64,000 nt of DNA, from NCBI GenBank assembly GCA_949358305.1, contig OX442314.1, positions 65,233,369 to 65,297,368 on the forward strand, read 5' to 3'. Below, one piece after another: positions 14,801 through 28,400 of this stretch. Every line of letters starts with the position of its first letter. The first letter of the stretch is position 1. The notes below the pieces were generated by a model. It worked only from the letters and a program-made list of their open reading frames with translations. It was not told where the DNA came from and did no database searches. A program made the position numbers and the translations under genes. This stretch comes from Strigamia acuminata (lineage: Eukaryota; Arthropoda; Chilopoda; Geophilomorpha; Linotaeniidae).

Positions 14801-15367
14801 ATGAGATCAAAAGTCTATTCTCCCAAATCATTGGTTGGATGTTTCTAAAATTTACATTGGAGCCTTCTACTAAGGTTTAAACACTATTTCTGAACATTCA
14901 GAGACATTGGTCTTGTGGTGTTTGTGCTAAGTCAACTGTGATGAGATCAAAAGTCTATTCTCCTAAATCAATGGTTGAATGTTTCTAAAACTTACATTGG
15001 AGCCTTCTACTAAGGTTTAAACACTATTTCTGAACATTCAGAGACATTGGACTTGTGGTGTTTGTGCTAAGTCAACTGTGATGAGATCAAAAGTCTATTC
15101 TCCCAAATCATTGGTTGGATGTTTCTAAAACTTACATTGGAGCCTTCTACTAAGGTTTAAACACTATTTCTGAACATTCAGAGACATTGGACTTGTGGTG
15201 TTTGTGCTAAGTCAACTGTGATGAGATCAAAAGTCTATTCTCCCAAATCATTGGTTGGATGTTTCTAAAACTTACATTGGAGCCTTCTACTAAGGTTTAA
15301 ACACTATTTCTGAACATTCAGAGACATTGGTGTTTGTGCTAAGTCAACTGCGATCTGAAATGAGCTC
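11872..15367. repeat. Tandem duplication of a 1.68-kb satellite sub-block
   Basis: Two successive units, 11872-13549 (1678 bp) and 13550-15367 (1818 bp), show the same succession of variants: T-rich monomer, a caaagacattgg 132-bp monomer, T-rich monomer 419 bp later, the aatcaatgg type, the ttctgctaag type, the ctaaacatt type, then the tgattagatc type. The second unit is longer by exactly one 140-bp monomer (the ctaaaatttac type near 14840). This is a clean unequal-crossover signature. Confidence 0.8.
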
Positions 15368-18300
15368 AAAATTTTTTTTTCAAAATTTATTGCTTGGGTG
15401 TTGCTAAAACTTACATCTACAAAGGTTTAAACACTATTTATAAACATTCAGACACATTGGACTTGTGGTGTTTGTGCTAAGTCAACTGTGATGAGATCAA
15501 AAGTCTATTCTTCCAAATCATTGGTTGGATGTTTCTAAAACTTACATTAGAGCCTTCTACTAAGGTTTAAACACTATTTCTAAACATTCAGAGACATTGG
15601 TCTTGTGGTGTTTGTGCTAAGTCAACTGTGATTAGATCAAAAGTCTATTCTCCCAAATCATTGGTTGGATGTCTCTAAAACTTACATTGGAGCCTTCTAC
15701 TAAGGTTTAAACACTATTTCTGAACATTCAGAGACATTGGTGTTTGTGCTAAGTCAACTGTGATGAGATCAAAAGTCTATTCTCCCAAATCATTGGTTGG
15801 ATGTTTCTAAAACTTACATTGGAGCCTTCTACTAAGGTTTAAACACTATTTCTGAACATTCAGAGACATTGGTCTTGTGGTGTTTGTGCTAAGTCAACTG
15901 TGATGAGATCAAAAGTCTATTCTCCTAAATCAATGGTTGAATGTTTCTAAAACTTACATTGGAGCCTTCTACTAAGGTTTAAACACTATTTCTGAACATT
16001 CAGAGACATTGGACTTGTGGTGTTTGTGCTAAGTCAACTGTGATGAGATCAAAAGTCTATTCTCCCAAATCATTGGTTGGATGTTTCTAAAACTTACATT
16101 GGAGCCTTCTACTAAGGTTTAAACACTATTTCTGAACATTCAGAGACATTGGACTTGTGGTGTTTGTGCTAAGTCAACTGTGATGAGATCAAAAGTCTAT
16201 TCTCCCAAATCATTGGTTGGATGTTTCTAAAACTTACATTGGAGCCTTCTACTAAGGTTTAAACACTATTTCTGAACATTCAGAGACATTGGTGTTTGTG
16301 CTAAGTCAACTGCGATCTGAAATGAGCTCAAAATTTTTTTTTCAAAATTTATTGCTTGGGTGTTGCTAAAACTTACATTTAAGGCTTCTACAAAGGTTTA
16401 AACACTATTTATAAACATTCAGACACATTGGACTTGTGGTGTTTGTGCTAAGTCAACTGTGATGAGATCAAAAGTCTATTCTCCCAAATCATTGGTTGGA
16501 TGTTTCTAAAACTTACATTGGAGCCTTCTACTAAGGTTTAAACACTATTTCTGAACATTCAGAGACATTGGTCTTGTGGTGTTTGTGCTAAGTCAACTGT
16601 GATGAGATCAAAAGTCTATTCTCCTAAATCAATGGTTGAATGTTTCTAAAACTTACATTGGAGCCTTCTACTAAGGTTTAAACACTATTTCTGAACATTC
16701 AGAGACATTGGACTTGTGGTGTTTCTGCTAAGTCAACTGTGATGAGATCAAAAGTCTATTCTCCCAAATCATTGGTTGGATGTTTCTAAAACTTACATTG
16801 GAGCCTTCTACTAAGGTTTAAACACTATTTCTGAACATTCAGAGACATTGGTCTTGTGGTGTTTGTGCTAAGTCAACTGTGATGAGATCAAAAGTCTATT
16901 CTCCCAAATCATTGGTTGGATGTTTCTAAAATTTACATTGGAGCCTTCTACTAAGGTTTAAACACTATTTCTGAACATTCAGAGACATTGGTCTTGTGGT
17001 GTTTGTGCTAAGTCAACTGTGATGAGATCAAAAGTCTATTCTCCTAAATCAATGGTTGAATGTTTCTAAAACTTACATTGGAGCCTTCTACTAAGGTTTA
17101 AACACTATTTCTGAACATTCAGAGACATTGGACTTGTGGTGTTTGTGCTAAGTCAACTGTAATGAGATCAAAAGTCTATTCTCCCAAATCATTGGTTGGA
17201 TGTTTCTAAAACTTACATTGGAGCCTTCTACTAAGGTTTAAACACTATTTCTGAACATTCAGAGACATTGGACTTGTGGTGTTTGTGCTAAGTCAACTGT
17301 GATGAGATCAAAAGTCTATTCTCCCAAATCATTGGTTGGATGTTTCTAAAACTTACATTGGAGCCTTCTACTAAGGTTTAAACACTATTTCTGAACATTC
17401 AGAGACATTGGTGTTTGTGCTAAGTCAACTGTGATGAGATCAAAAGTCTATTCTCCCAAATCATTGGTTGGATGTTTCTAAAACTTACATTGGAGCCTTC
17501 TACTAAGGTTTAAACACTATTTCTGAACATTCAGAGACATTGGTGTTTGTGCTAAGCCAACTGTGATGAGATCAAAAGTCTATTCTCCCAAATCATTGGT
17601 TGGATGTTTCTAAAACTTACATTGGAGCCTTCTACTAAGGTTTAAACACTATTTCTGAACATTCAGAGACATTGGACTTGTGGTGTTTGTGCTAAGTCAA
17701 CTGTGATTAGATCAAAAGTCTATTCTCCCAAATCATTGGTTGGATGTCTCTAAAACTTACATTGGAGCCTTCTACTAAGGTTTAAACACTATTTCTGAAC
17801 ATTCAGAGACATTGGTCTTGTGGTGTTTGTGCTAAGTCAACTGTGATGAGATCAAAAGTCTATTCTCCCAAATCATTGGTTGGATGTTTCTAAAATTTAC
17901 ATTGGAGCCTTCTACTAAGGTTTAAACACTATTTCTGAACATTCAGAGACATTGGTCTTGTGGTGTTTGTGCTAAGTCAACTGTGATGAGATCAAAAGTC
18001 TATTCTCCTAAATCAATGGTTGAATGTTTCTAAAACTTACATTGGAGCCTTCTACTAAGGTTTAAACACTATTTCTGAACATTCAGAGACATTGGACTTG
18101 TGGTGTTTGTGCTAAGTCAACTGTGATGAGATCAAAAGTCTATTCTCCCAAATCATTGGTTGGATGTTTCTAAAACTTACATTGGAGCCTTCTACTAAGG
18201 TTTAAACACTATTTCTGAACATTCAGAGACATTGGACTTGTGGTGTTTGTGCTAAGTCAACTGTGATGAGATCAAAAGTCTATTCTCCCAAATCATTGGT

Positions 18301-21300
18301 TGGATGTTTCTAAAACTTACATTAGAGCCTTCTACTAAGGTTTAAACACTATTTCTAAACATTCAGAGACATTGGTCTTGTGGTGTTTGTGCTAAGTCAA
18401 CTGTGATTAGATCAAAAGTCTATTCTCCCAAATCATTGGTTGGATGTCTCTAAAACTTACATTGGAGCCTTCTACTAAGGTTTAAACACTATTTCTGAAC
18501 ATTCAGAGACATTGGTCTTGTGGTGTTTGTGCTAAGTCAACTGTGATGAGATCAAAAGTCTATTCTCCCAAATCATTGGTTGGATGTTTCTAAAACTTAC
18601 ATTGGAGCCTTCTACTAAGGTTTAAACACTATTTCTGAACATTCAGAGACATTGGTCTTGTGGTGTTTGTGCTAAGTCAACTGTGATGAGATCAAAAGTC
18701 TATTCTCCTAAATCAATGGTTGAATGTTTCTAAAACTTACATTGGAGCCTTCTACTAAGGTTTAAACACTATTTCTGAACATTCAGAGACATTGGACTTG
18801 TGGTGTTTGTGCTAAGTCAACTGTGATGAGATCAAAAATCTATTCTCCCAAATCATTGGTTGGATGTTTCTAAAACTTACATTGGAGCCTTCTACTAAGG
18901 TTTAAACACTATTTCTGAACATTCAGAGACATTGGACTTGTGGTGTTTGTGCTAAGTCAACTGTGATGAGATCAAAAGTCTATTCTCCCAAATCATTGGT
19001 TGGATGTTTCTAAAACTTACATTGGAGCCTTCTACTAAGGTTTAAACACTATTTCTGAACATTCAGAGACATTGGACTTGTGGTGTTTGTGCTAAGTCAA
19101 CTGTGATGAGATCAAAAGTCTATTCTCCCAAATCATTGGTTGGATGTTTCTAAAACTTACATTGGAGCCTTCTACTAAGGTTTAAACACTATTTCTGAAC
19201 ATTCAGAGACATTGGTCTTGTGGTGTTTGTGCTAAGTCAACTGTGATTAGATCAAAAGTCTATTCTCCCAAATCATTGGTTGGATGTCTCTAAAACTTAC
19301 ATTGGAGCCTTCTACTAAGGTTTAAACACTATTTCTGAACATTCAGAGACATTGGTCTTGTGGTGTTTGTGCTAAGTCAACTGTGATGAGATCAAAAGTC
19401 TATTCTCCCAAATCATTGGTTGGATGTTTCTAAAATTTACATTGGAGCCTTCTACTAAGGTTTAAACACTATTTCTGAACATTCAGAGACATTGGTCTTG
19501 TGGTGTTTGTGCTAAGTCAACTGTGATGAGATCAAAAGTCTATTCTCCTAAATCAATGGTTGAATGTTTCTAAAACTTACATTGGAGCCTTCTACTAAGG
19601 TTTAAACACTATTTCTGAACATTCAGAGACATTGGACTTGTGGTGTTTGTGCTAAGTCAACTGTAATGAGATCAAAAGTCTATTCTCCCAAATCATTGGT
19701 TGGATGTTTCTAAAACTTACATTGGAGCCTTCTACTAAGGTTTAAACACTATTTCTGAACATTCAGAGACATTGGACTTGTGGTGTTTGTGCTAAGTCAA
19801 CTGTGATGAGATCAAAAGTCTATTCTCCCAAATCATTGGTTGGATGTTTCTAAAACTTACATTGGAGCCTTCTACTAAGGTTTAAACACTATTTCTGAAC
19901 ATTCAGAGACATTGGTGTTTGTGCTAAGTCAACTGTGATGAGATCAAAAGTCTATTCTCCCAAATCATTGGTTGGATGTTTCTAAAACTTACATTGGAGC
20001 CTTCTACTAAGGTTTAAACACTATTTCTGAACATTCAGAGACATTGGACTTGTGGTGTTTGTGCTAAGTCAACTGTGATGAGATCAAAAGTCTATTCTCC
20101 CAAATCATTGGTTGGATGTTTCTAAAACTTACATTGGAGCCTTCTACTAAGGTTTAAACACTATTTCTGAACATTCAGAGACATTGGTGTTTGTGCTAAG
20201 TCAACTGTGATGAGATCAAAAGTCTATTCTCCCAAATCATTGGTTGGATGTTTCTAAAACTTACATTGGAGCCTTCTACTAAGGTTTAAACACTATTTCT
20301 GAACATTCAGAGACATTGGACTTGTGGTGTTTGTGCTAAGTCAACTGTGATTAGATCAAAAGTCTATTCTCCCAAATCATTGGTTGGATGTCTCTAAAAC
20401 TTACATTGGAGCCTTCTACTAAGGTTTAAACACTATTTCTGAACATTCAGAGACATTGGTCTTGTGGTGTTTGTGCTAAGTCAACTGTGATGAGATCAAA
20501 AGTCTATTCTCCCAAATCATTGGTTGGATGTTTCTAAAATTTACATTGGAGCCTTCTACTAAGGTTTAAACACTATTTCTGAACATTCAGAGACATTGGT
20601 CTTGTGGTGTTTGTGCTAAGTCAACTGTGATGAGATCAAAAGTCTATTCTCCTAAATCAATGGTTGAATGTTTCTAAAACTTACATTGGAGCCTTCTACT
20701 AAGGTTTAAACACTATTTCTGAACATTCAGAGACATTGGACTTGTGGTGTTTGTGCTAAGTCAACTGTGATGAGATCAAAAGTCTATTCTCCCAAATCAT
20801 TGGTTGGATGTTTCTAAAACTTACATTGGAGCCTTCTACTAAGGTTTAAACACTATTTCTGAACATTCAGAGACATTGGACTTGTGGTGTTTGTGCTAAG
20901 TCAACTGTGATGAGATCAAAAGTCTATTCTCCCAAATCATTGGTTGGATGTTTCTAAAACTTACATTGGAGCCTTCTACTAAGGTTTAAACACTATTTCT
21001 GAACATTCAGAGACATTGGTGTTTGTGCTAAGTCAACTGCGATCTGAAATGAGCTCAAAATTTTTTTTTCAAAATTTATTGCTTGGGTGTTGCTAAAACT
21101 TACATCTACAAAGGTTTAAACACTATTTATAAACATTCAGACACATTGGACTTGTGGTGTTTGTGCTAAGTCAACTGTGATGAGATCAAAAGTCTATTCT
21201 CCCAAATCATTGGTTGGATGTTTCTAAAACTTACATTAGAGCCTTCTACTAAGGTTTAAACACTATTTCTAAACATTCAGAGACATTGGTCTTGTGGTGT

Positions 21301-24300
21301 TTGTGCTAAGTCAACTGTGATTAGATCAAAAGTCTATTCTCCCAAATCATTGGTTGGATGTCTCTAAAACTTACATTGGAGCCTTCTACTAAGGTTTAAA
21401 CACTATTTCTGAACATTCAGAGACATTGGTCTTGTGGTGTTTGTGCTAAGTCAACTGTGATGAGATCAAAAGTCTATTCTCCCAAATCATTGGTTGGATG
21501 TTTCTAAAACTTACATTGGAGCCTTCTACTAAGGTTTAAACACTATTTCTGAACATTCAGAGACATTGGTCTTGTGGTGTTTGTGCTAAGTCAACTGTGA
21601 TGAGATCAAAAGTTTATTCTCCTAAATCAATGGTTGAATGTTTCTAAAACTTACATTGGAGCCTTCTACTAAGGTTTAAACACTATTTCTGAACATTCAG
21701 AGACATTGGACTTGTGGTGTTTGTGCTAAGTCAACTGTGATGAGATCAAAAGTCTATTCTCCCAAATCATTGGTTGGATGTTTCTAAAACTTACATTGGA
21801 GCCTTCTACTAAGGTTTAAACACTATTTCTGAACATTCAGAGACATTGGACTTGTGGTGTTTGTGCTAAGTCAACTGTGATGAGATCAAAAGTCTATTCT
21901 CCCAAATCATTGGTTGGATGTTTCTAAAACTTACATTGGAGCCTTCTACTAAGGTTTAAACACTATTTCTAAACATTCAGAGACATTGGTGTTTGTGCTA
22001 AGTCAACTGCGATCTGAAATGAGCTCAAAATTTTTTTTTCAAAATTTATTGCTTGGGTGTTGCTAAAACTTACATTTAAGGCTTCTACAAAGGTTTAAAC
22101 ACTATTTATAAACATTCAGACACATTGGACTTGTGGTGTTTGTGCTAAGTCAACTGTGATGAGATCAAAAGTCTATTCTCCCAAATTATTGGTTGGATGT
22201 TTCTAAAACTTACATTGGAGCCTTCTACTAAGGTTTAAACACTATTTCTGAACATTCAGAGACATTGGTCTTGTGGTGTTTGTGCTAAGTCAACTGTGAT
22301 GAGATCAAAAGTCTATTCTCCTAAATCAATGGTTGAATGTTTCTAAAACTTACATTGGAGCCTTCTACTAAGGTTTAAACACTATTTCTGAACATTCAGA
22401 GACATTGGACTTGTGGTGTTTCTGCTAAGTCAACTGTGATGAGATCAAAAGTCTATTCTCCCAAATCATTGGTTGGATGTTTCTAAAACTTACATTGGAG
22501 CCTTCTACTAAGGTTTAAACACTATTTCTGAACATTCAGAGACATTGGTCTTGTGGTGTTTGTGCTAAGTCAACTGTGATGAGATCAAAAGTCTATTCTC
22601 CCAAATCATTGGTTGGATGTTTCTAAAACTTACATTGGAGCCTTCTACTAAGGTTTAAACACTATTTCTGAACATTCAGAGACATTGGTCTTGTGGTGTT
22701 TGTGCTAAGTCAACTGTGATTAGATCAAAAGTCTATTCTCCCAAATCATTGGTTGGATGTCTCTAAAACTTACATTGGAGCCTTCTACTAAGGTTTAAAC
22801 ACTATTTCTGAACATTCAGAGACATTGGTCTTGTGGTGTTTGTGCTAAGTCAACTGTGATTAGATCAAAAGTCTATTCTCCCAAATCATTGGTTGGATGT
22901 CTCTAAAACTTACATTGGAGCCTTCTACTAAGGTTTAAACACTATTTCTGAACATTCAGAGACATTGGTCTTGTGGTGTTTGTGCTAAGTCAACTGTGAT
23001 GAGATCAAAAGTCTATTCTCCTAAATCAATGGTTGAATGTTTCTAAAACTTACATTGGAGCCTTCTACTAAGGTTTAAACACTATTTCTGAACATTCAGA
23101 GACATTGGACTTGTGGTGTTTGTGCTAAGTCAACTGTAATGAGATCAAAAGTCTATTCTCCCAAATCATTGGTTGGATGTTTCTAAAACTTACATTGGAG
23201 CCTTCTACTAAGGTTTAAACACTATTTCTGAACATTCAGAGACATTGGACTTGTGGTGTTTGTGCTAAGTCAACTGTGATGAGATCAAAAGTCTATTCTC
23301 CCAAATCATTGGTTGGATGTTTCTAAAACTTACATTGAAGCCTTCTACTAAGGTTTAAACACTATTTCTGAACATTCAGAGACATTGGTCTTGTGGTGTT
23401 TGTGCTAAGTCAACTGTGATTAGATCAAAAGTCTATTCTCCCAAATCATTGGTTGGATGTCTCTAAAACTTACATTGGAGCCTTCTACTAAGGTTTAAAC
23501 ACTATTTCTGAACATTCAGAGACATTGGTCTTGTGGTGTTTGTGCTAAGTCAACTGTGATGAGATCAAAAGTCTATTCTCCTAAATCAATGGTTGAATGT
23601 TTCTAAAACTTACATTGGAGCCTTCTACTAAGGTTTAAACACTATTTCTGAACATTCAGAGACATTGGACTTGTGGTGTTTCTGCTAAGTCAACTGTGAT
23701 GAGATCAAAAGTCTATTCTCCCAAATCATTGGTTGGATGTTTCTAAAACTTACATTGGAGCCTTCTACTAAGGTTTAAACACTATTTCTGAACATTCAGA
23801 GACATTGGTCTTGTGGTGTTTGTGCTAAGTCAACTGTGATGAGATCAAAAGTCTATTCTCCCAAATCATTGGTTGGATGTTTCTAAAACTTACATTGGAG
23901 CCTTCTACTAAGGTTTAAACACTATTTCTGAACATTCAGAGACATTGGTCTTGTGGTGTTTGTGCTAAGTCAACTGTGATGAGATCAAAAGTCTATTCTC
24001 CCAAATCATTGGTTGGATGTTTCTAAAATTTACATTGGAGCCTTCTACTAAGGTTTAAACACTATTTCTGAACATTCAGAGACATTGGTCTTGTGGTGTT
24101 TGTGCTAAGTCAACTGTGATGAGATCAAAAGTCTATTCTCCTAAATCAATGGTTGAATGTTTCTAAAACTTACATTGGAGCCTTCTACTAAGGTTTAAAC
24201 ACTATTTCTGAACATTCAGAGACATTGGACTTGTGGTGTTTGTGCTAAGTCAACTGTAATGAGATCAAAAGTCTATTCTCCCAAATCATTGGTTGGATGT

Positions 24301-24662
24301 TTCTAAAACTTACATTGGAGCCTTCTACTAAGGTTTAAACACTATTTCTGAACATTCAGAGACATTGGACTTGTGGTGTTTGTGCTAAGTCAACTGTGAT
24401 GAGATCAAAAGTCTATTCTCCCAAATCATTGGTTGGATGTTTCTAAAACTTACATTGGAGCCTTCTACTAAGGTTTAAACACTATTTCTGAACATTCAGA
24501 GACATTGGTGTTTGTGCTAAGTCAACTGTGATGAGATCAAAAGTCTATTCTCCCAAATCATTGGTTGGATGTTTCTAAAACTTACATTGGAGCCTTCTAC
24601 TAAGGTTTAAACACTATTTCTGAACATTCAGAGACATTGGACTTGTGGTGTTTGTGCTAAGT

Positions 24663-25422
24663 TGTTTCTAGCAGTGCTTTGTGGCCGTGTGGCACTCTAG
24701 AAGACAATCGGAAATGGTTATAACAAATAAACCTACTTACTAAAACTTGTGATGAGCTCCAAAAAAGATGATGCAAAGCAGGAGAAATCCTGCTTGAAAT
24801 CCCTGCAAAGTGGCCTAACAAGTGTCTGGAAGAACTCACCACTAATGTGTTAAATAACACATGAACAAACCGAATTTATTGTAAAGTTAACATCTATCAA
24901 AATACACAGAAAAAGAGAGGAGAAAATTACATATCTTAACCCTAGAAATCTACATAACAGTCACAGTGTAGTTGCTGCGCAACCTACAACAATTAGAGCA
25001 ACGAGTGGCAACAATCATTCGCAAGAGGCGAATTGTCCCTCTAGTGACAAAATGATAAAGCATATACAAGAAAATACACAGTTTCAAGTATAAAATCATT
25101 ACAAAAGGCACAAAACCGTAATACATTAAGACAAAGTGTTTCAAATAAACGAACTAACTTAGGAACTAACAGCAGCGACTCTTTGGACGAATCCAAGCAG
25201 TAAAACTCCAAAGAATCAAGGAAAAGATACAAGATTACCTAAAAAAAGACAGCTTAAATCAGGTAAAACATAACTCCCACGTCACAAACTACACGAAATT
25301 CATTTAACATTTAGCCAAAACTTAAGCTGCACTCTTAACTAAACACAAACTTAAATAATTGATCAATTAAAGCAAATCCGCTATTGCGATAGCAAAAATC
25401 CATGTTGCGCGTGCTCGCAACA
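24663..25422 (-). repeat. LTR of the noncoding element (left copy)
   Basis: A 760-bp repeat starting tgtttctagcag and ending gctcgcaaca, matching 29829-30588 base for base as far as I can read. On the minus strand its start, TGTTGCGAGCACGCGCAACA, folds as a 7-bp hairpin (TGTTGCG/CGCAACA). If the element lies on the minus strand, this copy is the 3' LTR. Confidence 0.93.
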
Positions 25423-28400
25423 GCGTTGCCGGCCAAAGAAGAAGGAAAGGCAAGGTAGAAAACTGTTGAAGGAATTCCCCATCAAAACCAAGAGAACGGG
25501 AAGAAAAAGTATCGAAGCCAAGCTTGACTTTGTAAAAGTCGCGAAGGCAAAACCATAGACACGAAGGCAAAAAGCTGTAACCTAAACATCCGAGACCTCT
25601 AGGAACGTCCCAGGGTCAAGGGCATCGAAGTCGGATCGCGGCCCAAAAACACCGGAGAGACGAAAGAAAAGAGAAGTTGCGTTGCGGCGCACTTCCTATC
25701 AACCAATAAAAACTAAAAGAAACTTAAAACACGAGAGAAGAAAGAGAAGGGCCGTGCCACGATGACCTAGTCCAGACACCGAGGGGCTACGACGTCGCCA
25801 ATAGACACGTGGCACACACACAAAATACTTTTAGAAAATCCGACTGAACGGGTTTTCTAACCGGAACAACGTGAGAACATTGCGGGAGCTTCTCAGAAAG
25901 CTCAGTCTGTCAACCCGTAGACAGACGCTTAAACTAATGAAAGCTAAAAACAGGAAAACGAGAATCCTCGTCAAAGAGGAAGGAAAACTGTCACAAAAGC
26001 TCTTGATCGAGCATGGTCTCGCAAGGAACAAGACATGCATGAAGACTAGAAGAAACTTGGAACGCAAAAAGGAACAAACTTGAGACACGGCAGGCTTCAC
26101 CGCCTCGTTGTTCTCGAGCCAGCGCTCAAGTGGCAACGTACCACGGAAACCTCCGTCCGCACGAAAACACGAGCTGCGAACTCAAACTTATTAAAGACGA
26201 CCCTTTTCTCGAAAACAAGAAAAATGCAAACTAAGGGAATGAATGCGTTGACCCAGACCTATCGTCTGACCAACCACCCAGCATTCGTACGAAGAACTAG
26301 AAAATGCCGTCAAGACCTAGGCACCACTCTTTCGCAAAGAGTGACTAACTAACAACTTACCCAAAGCCATGACCACCTAGCTAACATGATCACGCCAGAA
26401 GAAGGAAAAAGAGAACGAGAAAGCATGAAGCTCAGGCAATGCGAACCATTCACAGCAACTGCCACGCAAAGGCGTTGACCGCACCCTGACTTGACATGAA
26501 CCCACGAAACCGCTAAGAGCAGAGAATAAAGAAAAAAGGAAAGACTTAGTCAGATGACTGTGCAAGCCAACTGCGACCTCTTGTCCACAGTGACAATGAA
26601 ACACGCGCACACTGACCCATCGACCACAACTTTATCTAACTAATAAAAGAAAAACGGTTCAATTATCTAAAAAAAAACGAGCACGTTCCGTGCAAATAAA
26701 TACCGGCAAAAACGTCAATATTATCACTAAAGCTATTGGCCAAGTATGGCCTCACAAGGGAAACTAACAAACTGGAACTGTGAAAACCAGCAAGAATTCC
26801 AAAACACTAAACTTTCTGCTTTTTTTTTCGAAGAGGGAATAAGTCTGTACCCAAATAATCAATCCATTTCCTCCCCACGAGAAAAGAAAGGAAAGGGGCC
26901 TGCTTCTTTTTGAAGATCAACAGGTGTCAAAAGATACTGAAAAACGTTGGAAGCAGTGCAACTGCAACCAAATGAAGCGAAGCTAAACTTCCTGCACAAA
27001 AAACTAATCACGTCGTTGAAAAGAAATTAAAACCGGTGGCTTTCTTTCAACCGAGCTGCGCTTTACGAATGCGCCTTGAACAAGGAGGTACCCGATGGAC
27101 TGCACGTCCGCACTCGGGCCACCGTGTAGCCTGTTGTGAGCAGACTACCACGAAGACTGAAACTTCTTTAACCGAGGGGGAAATAGAAACTAGATCTAGT
27201 TAAAACCCCATGCTCCAATAAGGAGGCTACCGTATGAACGCTTGGCCCACCCCGAGTCGGAACCAATATGATTGAACCGAGAAACGAGAGAAGAGGGAGG
27301 GTTGCTTGACGTCCCTGATTGCGAGGGGCGTCACACATAGACATGAGCACAAGGACTTGCCAGTTGCCAACCGCATTACTGGAACCGGTAAGCAACTGCA
27401 AGTCGACAATTGACTCGCTCACATACCCATTGACCACATCGTCGATCAGCAAGCCGACTTCCGGAAATCGCCACTCTACTGAAAGCACGTGTTGTCCAAT
27501 GACCAAAACGTGTTGCCGAGTGCCGGCGCCAAGAAGGCCGCACACACACGTCCTTCGACCCATCCTAGAGTGGGCTCCCTGCCTAGTGCATGTCTGCCTC
27601 ATTGCAGAGCTAGGGATGAAAGACTAACAACAACTACTCAGTCGCGGGAAGCAAACGTAGAAATAGGGGCCGCCAAGAGGCGCAGGGACATTGTCTCGGA
27701 CACGACATCTAACAGAGTATGGCAGTACAAACCTGCCCTCTGAAACACATCGAATGGCAGTCCTTGCCGTGCACAGCAAGAACGACCATCCAAAACAAGT
27801 ACCCATACCCTAACGCCACGCTAGCTAGCCACAACCAAAAAAATAGCAAGCAAGCTATTTCCTAAACGAATAAGCTAAAATGTCCAGATTCTAAAGTTGC
27901 CCCAAAGAATTAGAATAGCCAATGAAGACTCATGAAACGCTACGGACGTTTCCATGAAGAGACAGCGAAAATGCAGAACGTAACATCACCAGCGGTAGAC
28001 ACTGGGTGCAGCGGTCAACAACAAAAACTGGACTTGTCCAGTGGGCGGTGCGGATCGGCTGCTCTAAACTTCCAGCACCGACAGAAGTCACACGCCTTTC
28101 TAAATCCAAACCCACTTGCAAACAAGTTGTATAACAACCTAAACTAACAGAGATTGACGGACAGGTAAGAACCGACTGACCTCGCGGGCCAGCGCTCGCT
28201 CTGCTAGACTCGAGCAGCAAAAGAACGAATCTCGTTCTAAAAACAAGAAACGTTCTACAAACACACGAATACAAACGGGTGTGCCCTCTCCCGAAGCGGA
28301 GAGATGACCGACACCAGAGCTCACGAGGAAACTCGTGCGGCACACGAAAAACATTGGACACAAAACGTAAAGACCAGAGGTTGTCCACATCCCAAACACA

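Larger units (their letters stand above)
1..24662. repeat. 140-bp complex satellite array, part 1
   Basis: Head-to-tail monomers with a 140-bp period: the motif aagtcaactg recurs at 121, 261, 401, 541 and 681 and onward through the block, roughly 176 monomers in all. Variants recur in a fixed order: a tgattagatc type paired with atgtctctaaaac, a cctaaatcaatggttgaatg type, a 132-bp type lacking 8 bp (cattggtgtttgtg in place of cattggtcttgtggtgtttgtg), and a T-rich 147- or 138-bp type. T-rich monomers (start of the A4T9 tract) are at 1, 1548, 6159, 10762, 11872, 12291, 13550, 13969, 15368, 16330, 21057 and 22027. No coding potential, spacers or RNA genes were seen. The array is cut at 24662 by an LTR element and resumes in phase at 30589. 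Confidence 0.97.

Noticed and set aside
1-24662. Direct repeats that might be a CRISPR array
   Set aside because: The repeats are 140 bp, head to tail, without unique spacers, and the context is eukaryotic LTR retrotransposons.
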